The position numbers were made by a program, and so were the translations under genes. The notes below the pieces were generated by a model. The model worked only from the letters and a program-made list of their open reading frames with translations, was not told where the DNA came from and did not search any database. A stretch of DNA of 19,530 nt from Candidatus Thioglobus sp. GTDB lineage: Bacteria > Pseudomonadota > Gammaproteobacteria > PS1 > Pseudothioglobaceae. The number at the start of each line of letters is the position of its first letter. The stretch's first letter is position 1. Of this stretch, positions 14,915 to 19,530 are shown piece after piece. Location of the stretch: assembly GCA_015163925.1 (NCBI GenBank), contig JAAOIF010000002.1, positions 1-19,530 of the forward strand, in the 5' to 3' direction.

Positions 14915-16390
14915 ATGGATATTAAAACCACTTGCCCGTATTGTGGCGTTGGCTGTGAGCTGATTATTAGTCGTAATAATTCTCAAATGAGTTTGGCTGG
15001 CGACCAGAATTCTCCGGTGAATCAGGGAATGCTTTGCATCAAGGGGCAAACTCTATTAGAAACAGTCGGAACTGATGCTAAGAGGATTTTGCAGCCTGTT
15101 GTTGATAAAAATCTGGTCAGTTGGAATCAGGCGATTGAGAGAATTGCCAAGCTTTTTACTAATACTAAAAAAGATGAAATTGGCTTATATTTATCCGGAC
15201 AAATGCTAATGGAAGATTTATATGTTGCTAAAAAAATGACGCAGAAATTTGGCATTCAGAATTTAGAAAGTAATAGTCGTTTATGTATGTATTCTACTGT
15301 TGCCGCTAATAAACGAGCTTACGGGGCGGATATTGTGCCAGTTTCTTATGCGGATATTTACCACGCCGAAGTGATTATTATTATCGGCAGCAATACTGCA
15401 AATTGCCATCCGGTGGTTTTTTCTCATATCAAAAAATCATCCGCATTTGTGGTTTGCATTGATGTCAGAAAAACCAATACAAGTGAATTATCAGATTTAT
15501 TTATTCAGGTTGAAAATGGACGAGATATGGAATTAATTGCCGATTTGCCCCAGCAAAATTGGTTTGTCGGCAAAAAAGTATTAAGCGTTTATTCGCAAGG
15601 GCTGACGCAGACAACTGACGCTACTGACAAGGTAAATTCCTTAATAAATATGCACATTCAAACCGGCAATATTAACAAAAAAGGCTGCGGAGTTTTATCA
15701 TTAACCGGGCAGCCGAATGCCATGGGTGGGCGGGAATTAGGCATTAGCTCAACTGATTTAACCGCCAGTGAATTTTTCTCAACTCCACAAATCAAAACTC
15801 TATGGGTGATGGCAACAAATCCTGCCCACAGTATGATAAATTATCGCAAAATTGATAATCTGATTGTTAGTGATTTCACCAAAACATTAACCACCGAGCA
15901 GGCGGATATTGTCTTGCCGGCAGGCAGCTGGTCGGAGAAATCTGGGCATTGTAAAAATTCAGAAAGACGCTATTTAATGCAAAATGCGTTTTTGCCATTT
16001 GCCGGTAATGCAAAAGCCGATTGGGAAATTATTTGCTTGGTGGCAAAAGCCTTAGGTTTGAGCGATTTTGACTATAAATCCAGCAATGAAATTTGGGAGG
16101 AAATGGCAATTGACACCAGCTGGCAGCCGCAAATAAAAGTCCGCGAGCAGTTAGTGGAAATCAACTCCCCTGCCAGAGATTATCAGCCGGTTATTAATAA
16201 TGGCAGATTGCTGGCACAATGGCATGGCATGGGCAGAACCGGCAGAAGCAAAACCCTAAATAAATTAACCAAAAAGGAAGCAAATATAGAATCAATTCAT
16301 CATATTAGTAATAATAATTTGTTCAAGGGGCGGGCGGTTGAGCTGGATAAATATTCCAAGCAGCCGTGTTTTAAATCGGTGAAAATATGA
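14915..16390 (+). CDS. nasA: Compact NasA-type molybdopterin nitrate reductase
   Basis: Probably reduces nitrate to nitrite for assimilation. The N-terminus MDIKTTCPYCGVGCELI with C7, C10, C14 and C41 forms the [4Fe-4S] site. NSRLCMYSTVAANKRAYGAD supplies the Mo-ligand Cys124. Later segments match NasA: TLYSQG-like VYSQGLTQTTDATDKVNSLI, LTGQPNAMGGRELG, LWVMATNPAHS, EKSGHCKNSERR, QWHGMGRTGR and a final SKQPCFKSVKI resembling the SGQPE-KHTPV end of the MGD-binding domain. At 491 aa it is far shorter than usual NasA/NapA (about 700-900 aa). The missing parts seem to be internal blocks (around residues 208-222, 292-302 and 445-462) with frame retained. The start at 14915 is chosen because it opens directly on the Cys motif; an upstream ATG at 14840 would overlap nirB. 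Its stop overlaps mobA (ATGA). Confidence 0.85.
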   Translation: MDIKTTCPYCGVGCELIISRNNSQMSLAGDQNSPVNQGMLCIKGQTLLETVGTDAKRILQPVVDKNLVSWNQAIERIAKLFTNTKKDEIGLYLSGQMLMEDLYVAKKMTQKFGIQNLESNSRLCMYSTVAANKRAYGADIVPVSYADIYHAEVIIIIGSNTANCHPVVFSHIKKSSAFVVCIDVRKTNTSELSDLFIQVENGRDMELIADLPQQNWFVGKKVLSVYSQGLTQTTDATDKVNSLINMHIQTGNINKKGCGVLSLTGQPNAMGGRELGISSTDLTASEFFSTPQIKTLWVMATNPAHSMINYRKIDNLIVSDFTKTLTTEQADIVLPAGSWSEKSGHCKNSERRYLMQNAFLPFAGNAKADWEIICLVAKALGLSDFDYKSSNEIWEEMAIDTSWQPQIKVREQLVEINSPARDYQPVINNGRLLAQWHGMGRTGRSKTLNKLTKKEANIESIHHISNNNLFKGRAVELDKYSKQPCFKSVKI

Positions 16391-16971
16391 TAAATAAAAA
16401 TCATATTACTGGTTTATTACTGTCAGGTGGGCAATCCAAGCGTTTTGGCGGAGTTGATAAAGGCTTGCTAAAAGTCAATCAGCAGCCGCTGATGCAGCCC
16501 GGATTTGCAGAGCTGAAAAAATGTGCTGGCGAGGTTTTTATTAGCGCTAATAGAAATATCAAAAAATATCAACAATTTGCACCAGTTATCCAAGACGACA
16601 GCCGTGATTTTCAGGGGCCATTAGCCGGAATTGCAGCCGCCTTGCAAGTCTGTAAAACGCCTTATTTATTAGTAATTCCTTGTGATATGCCAAATTTAAA
16701 AGCGGAGATTTTGCAAACTTTGGCGGATAAATTACACCTTTCTCCAGCTGCTGATTTGTGCATTGCACATGACGGCAAGCGGCTGCAGCCCTTGGTAACA
16801 CTAATGAAAATATCTGTTTTGCCAAGTTTGCTGAGGTTTTTGCGTGGCGGCGAGCGCAAATTACAAGACTGGCAGCGGCGGCAAAATTTGGCGATTGTAA
16901 CAATTAATAATCAGCAAAAATTTTGTAATTTGAATAAGCCGGCGGACATAAATCAATATTTGCAGAATTAA
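16387..16971 (+). CDS. mobA: Molybdenum cofactor guanylyltransferase MobA
   Basis: Adds GMP to Mo-molybdopterin to give the MGD form of the cofactor used by nitrate reductases of the NasA/NapA family. The 194-aa protein has the nucleotide-binding start GLLLSGGQSKRFGGVDKG (residues 9-26), QDDSRDFQGPLAGIAAAL, and PCDMPNL with the Mg-binding D100. It ends with FCNLNKPADINQYL, matching the family's N-x-N-x-P-x-D tail. Its ATG overlaps the nitrate reductase stop by four bases (ATGA) and narK starts one base after its own stop, so synthesis of the cofactor enzyme is tied to the nitrate reductase. Length is typical. Confidence 0.95.
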   Translation: MINKNHITGLLLSGGQSKRFGGVDKGLLKVNQQPLMQPGFAELKKCAGEVFISANRNIKKYQQFAPVIQDDSRDFQGPLAGIAAALQVCKTPYLLVIPCDMPNLKAEILQTLADKLHLSPAADLCIAHDGKRLQPLVTLMKISVLPSLLRFLRGGERKLQDWQRRQNLAIVTINNQQKFCNLNKPADINQYLQN

Positions 16972-16972
16972 T

Positions 16973-18418
16973 ATGGAAAATACAAAATTTAATTTATTTT
17001 CATTTCAGGCAGAATACAAGATTTTGCACCTGACTTGGCTGGCGTTTTTTATGTCATTTGCGGTCTGGCTGAGTGTTGGGCCGATGATGCCTTTTATTCA
17101 AGAATATTTTGATTTGAGCAAGCAGCAAGCGCAAACTCTGCTGATTTTGAATATTGCTATGACGATTCCGGCGAGAGTTATTGTTGGTATTTTGGTGGAT
17201 CACTTTGGACCTAAAATCATATTTAGTGGGATTTTAATTTTAGGCGGCTTGATTTCTATACTTTTCAGCTGGGCGCAAACTTATGAGCAATTAGCATTTA
17301 TGCGATTTTTATCAGGATTTATTGGCGCTGGTTTTGTGGTCGGAATTCGTATTATTGCCGAATGGTTTCCTGCTCATAAAAACGGCACAGCGCAAGGAAT
17401 TTATGGCGGTTTTGGTAATTTCGGCTCTGCTGCTGCCGCTATAATTTTGCCGTTTTTAGCAGTTTTATGGGCTGAAAATGGCTGGCGAATTGCCATAACT
17501 TTAATTAGTCTTGTGGCAATTATTTATGGCATTTTTTATTATTTTAATGTTAGTAATACTCCCAAAAATTCCACTTATTTAAAGCCCAAAAAATCTGGCG
17601 TGATGGAAGTAAATTCTCTGAAAGATTTAATTCTTTATAGCATTACAAATTCCTTTATATACTTGGCTTTGGCGATTATTGTTTGGAAATTATCGCCAAA
17701 TAATATGGCTTTACTTTCTGATTTTTGGGCTAATATTACTTATATTATTTTATTGCTAATTTTGATTTTTAATACTTTCAAAATCTGGCAGGCGAATAAA
17801 GTTTTTATCAAAAATCCGCCCAAATTCCAAAGCTATAAATTCAAGCAAGTTGCCGTCTTGAAGGCTTCTTATTTTGTAACTTTTGGCGCTGAATTAGCCT
17901 TGGTTTCAATTTTGGCACTTTTCTACGCCGAATGGTTTGGAGTTTCCAAATTTTATGCGGCATTACTGTCTGGAATTTACCCTTTTTTGAATTTATTTTC
18001 CAGACCACTGGGCGGATTTATTAGCGATAAAATTGGACGAAAATTAACAATAATTATTGCATTTTCTGGCATTTCTGTTGTTTTTTTGACTTTAGGATTA
18101 CTGGATAAATCTTGGCCAATTTGGTTAGTTGTAGCCCTGAGCATTGCTGGCGGAATTTTCTCGCAAGCAGGTTCTGGCGCAGTTTTTGCCATCGCCCCAC
18201 TCATTCAAAAAAGATTAACAGGACAAATAGCCGGTATGGTTGGCGCTTTTGGAAATATCGGCGCTGTGGTTTTTTTGACTATTAATTCATTTGTTGAATA
18301 CGATAAATTTTTCTTATTTATTGGAATTTCAGGATTTTTTGTGCTGGCATTAATTATACTTTTATTAGAAAATCCACAAAAACAAACAGTCAATCCACAG
18401 GCGGATGGCAATATTTAA
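16973..18418 (+). CDS. narK: NarK/NasA-family nitrate/nitrite transporter (MFS)
   Basis: Inner-membrane transporter of the nitrate-nitrite porter family, 481 aa, about 12 helices. Both nitrate signatures are present: YGGFGNFGSAAAA at 144-156 and GMVGAFGNIGAVVF at 421-434. The MFS loop motif between helices 2 and 3 appears as GILVDHFGPK and its second-half counterpart as GGFISDKIGRK. A conserved Arg sits in the preceding helix (IPARVIVG). The central part between the two six-helix halves (~190-290) contains additional hydrophobic stretches. The gene begins one base after mobA without an obvious ribosome-binding site, so it is probably translationally coupled. Context suggests uptake of nitrate for assimilation; direction and substrate preference cannot be read from the sequence. 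Confidence 0.93.
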   Translation: MENTKFNLFSFQAEYKILHLTWLAFFMSFAVWLSVGPMMPFIQEYFDLSKQQAQTLLILNIAMTIPARVIVGILVDHFGPKIIFSGILILGGLISILFSWAQTYEQLAFMRFLSGFIGAGFVVGIRIIAEWFPAHKNGTAQGIYGGFGNFGSAAAAIILPFLAVLWAENGWRIAITLISLVAIIYGIFYYFNVSNTPKNSTYLKPKKSGVMEVNSLKDLILYSITNSFIYLALAIIVWKLSPNNMALLSDFWANITYIILLLILIFNTFKIWQANKVFIKNPPKFQSYKFKQVAVLKASYFVTFGAELALVSILALFYAEWFGVSKFYAALLSGIYPFLNLFSRPLGGFISDKIGRKLTIIIAFSGISVVFLTLGLLDKSWPIWLVVALSIAGGIFSQAGSGAVFAIAPLIQKRLTGQIAGMVGAFGNIGAVVFLTINSFVEYDKFFLFIGISGFFVLALIILLLENPQKQTVNPQADGNI

Positions 18419-18480
18419 TTGATTAAATCAAATATCAAAGGCGATATGAGAATAATTAATTTAATTTTAAGGAGAAAAAA

Positions 18481-19329
18481 ATGAGTTATTTAGTACCAAC
18501 AGATGTGGTTGAAAAAATGGTAATTTCAGGTGCGATGAAAATGAATATGCCGACTTCAACGACAATAATAAGGGCGATTATGGCTGGTGCAATTTTAGGC
18601 TTGGCAGCCGTTTTTGCGATTACAGTTTCCATCAAATCTGGCTCGCCGGTGGTCGGCGCAGTATTATTTCCAGTCGGATTTATTATGCTGATTTTATTCG
18701 GCTATGATTTGCTCACAGGGGTTGTAGTATTAGGGCCATTAGCGGTTTTAGCCAAACGAAATTGTGCCTCAGTCAAAAAAATGTGGCGTATGATTTTTTT
18801 GGTTTTCACTGGTAATTTTATCGGCGCTGGGGCGGTGGCAGTATTAATGTCATTTATCTGGACTTACGGATTTAGCGTGGAGCCGGGGACGGTCGGCGCT
18901 AAAATCGCCAGCATCGGAGAATCCAGAACAGTCGGCTACGCCGCATTTGGATTTATGGGATTTGCCACAGTTTTCACCAAAGCAATGCTTTGCAACTGGA
19001 TGGTTTCATTAGGCGTTATCGGCGCGATGATGTCAAAAGATGTAATCGGCAAAGTAATTGCAATGTGGATGCCGATTATGTTATTTTTCTATATGGGCTT
19101 TGAACATTCCATTGTCAATATGTTTTTATTCCCCGCCGGACTGATAAATGGCGGCGATTTTTCCTTTATTGATTATATGTTATGGAATGAAATTCCAGTG
19201 ATTTTGGGCAATGTGGTCGGCGGATTATTATTCACCGGCTTGCCCTTATATTATGCCCATAAACGCAGTATTAATGGCAAAATCGTAGCCTCTGATTTTG
19301 AAGAAACCAGCCCTGAAAAAATGCTGTAA
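18481..19329 (+). CDS. Formate/nitrite transporter (FNT) family channel, NirC/FocA-like
   Basis: Pentameric inner-membrane channel family for small monovalent anions; in this cluster nitrite is the likely substrate. The 282-aa protein starts with the amphipathic helix LVPTDVVEKMVISGAMK, and shows about six helices with the FNT elements LFGYDLLTGVVVLG, AKRNCASVKKM, FTKAMLCNWMVSLGV and MGFEHSIVNMF. His209 in the last motif is at the position of the central pore histidine in E. coli FocA. A strong AGGAG ribosome-binding site lies eight bases before the ATG, so it is translated independently although the 62-base gap after narK has no terminator. A rho-independent terminator follows 20 bases after its stop. 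Confidence 0.93.
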   Translation: MSYLVPTDVVEKMVISGAMKMNMPTSTTIIRAIMAGAILGLAAVFAITVSIKSGSPVVGAVLFPVGFIMLILFGYDLLTGVVVLGPLAVLAKRNCASVKKMWRMIFLVFTGNFIGAGAVAVLMSFIWTYGFSVEPGTVGAKIASIGESRTVGYAAFGFMGFATVFTKAMLCNWMVSLGVIGAMMSKDVIGKVIAMWMPIMLFFYMGFEHSIVNMFLFPAGLINGGDFSFIDYMLWNEIPVILGNVVGGLLFTGLPLYYAHKRSINGKIVASDFEETSPEKML

Positions 19330-19349
19330 CGAGGCAAAAACCTCCAATT

Positions 19350-19383
19350 CCCCAACACTTTCTCAAGTGCTGGGGGTTTTTTT
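19350..19383 (+). terminator. Rho-independent terminator of the nir/nas operon
   Basis: CCCCAACACTT at 19350-19360 pairs with AAGTGCTGGGG at 19365-19375 (10 of 11 pairs) around the loop TCTC, followed by G and seven Ts. It is well placed after the FNT gene. On the opposite strand, the thrS fragment stops at 19382-19384, so the hairpin lies directly behind it as well. Confidence 0.9.
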
Positions 19384-19530
19384 ATCTAAAACCTCTGGTT
19401 TTTAATTTATTAGCGTCAAGGGCTTGCTCCAAAGCCTCTTCTGCCTTGTCCCAGCTTGCATCCGAGCCGACACGCCTTTCCGGTCTGGTGGAAAATTTAA
19501 TATCAACATTTTCAAAACCAAAATCCTTAT
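19382..19530 (-). pseudogene. thrS: Threonyl-tRNA synthetase fragment, 3'-truncated, runs off right edge
   Basis: The minus strand reads [20 protein letters not shown], then [20 protein letters not shown], then LKTRGFR and a stop at 19384-19382. The first ~40 residues match the central catalytic domain of ThrRS (the STRPEKR-GSDEMWD region that follows the class II motif 2 zone). In a normal ThrRS this continues with a GEGAFYGPKIEF segment and another ~270 residues including the anticodon-binding domain. Here homology breaks after ALDANKL, and the stop follows within seven codons at the operon terminator. ThrRS is essential, so an intact copy would be needed elsewhere. The fragment is either a partial duplicate left by rearrangement or an assembly join. 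Confidence 0.85.

Noticed and set aside
1..19530. CRISPR arrays, insertion sequences, tRNA or rRNA genes
   Set aside because: I saw no regularly spaced repeats, transposase genes, terminal inverted repeats or tRNA cloverleaf patterns in the window.

Overview
The window is AT-rich, densely packed bacterial DNA, most likely from a small-genome gammaproteobacterium. The SUP05/Thioglobus-like sulfur-oxidiser group is one possibility. That placement is inferred from family resemblance, gene order (nusA-infB-rbfA-truB; yraN-dolP), a stand-alone cbb3 oxidase and compact genes; no database search was possible.

Layout. (1) 1-6168, plus strand, core genes: the tail of nusA, then infB, rbfA, truB, an unrecognised 208-aa gene, purD and rnhB. 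Gaps are at most 15 bases after infB, so this is probably one transcription unit. (2) 6165-7304, minus strand: a BON-domain outer-membrane lipoprotein (DolP-like) and yraN, converging on rnhB. (3) 7310-8646, a scar region: only the first ~30 codons of rsmI remain. They are joined to a LysE/RhtB-family exporter gene whose start codon lies out of frame inside the rsmI remnant. After it, on the minus strand, come the last ~55 codons of mpl and a 30-aa ORF that overlaps the mpl stop, then a small plus-strand membrane-protein ORF. (4) 8688-12356, minus strand: ccoP, ccoQ, ccoO, ccoN and a Yip1-type membrane protein, i.e. a complete cbb3 cytochrome c oxidase structural operon. (5) 12565-19329, plus strand: a nitrate-assimilation cluster with a NirB-type nitrite reductase, an unusually short NasA-like nitrate reductase, mobA, a NarK-type nitrate/nitrite transporter and a FocA/NirC-family channel, closed by a rho-independent terminator. 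(6) 19382-19530, minus strand: an internal piece of thrS, cut off right behind that terminator.

How the parts fit. The nitrate genes form a logical pathway: uptake of nitrate (NarK) and nitrite (FNT channel), reduction of nitrate to nitrite (NasA, with MobA completing its cofactor), then nitrite to ammonium (NirB). No NirD small subunit, NasC or NasS/NasT genes lie in the window. The 208-base gap between the divergent cco and nir/nas operons holds an extended -10 promoter. Just downstream are two consecutive six-base loops that both have A at position 1 and G at position 4, the first on a perfect 8-bp stem. This matches the described RNA target of ANTAR antiterminators such as NasT and NasR, and is the most interesting regulatory signal here. 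The other notable points are the miniaturised nitrate reductase and the three gene remnants (rsmI, mpl, thrS) that mark rearrangement points, or assembly joins, on both sides of the oxidase/nitrate block.
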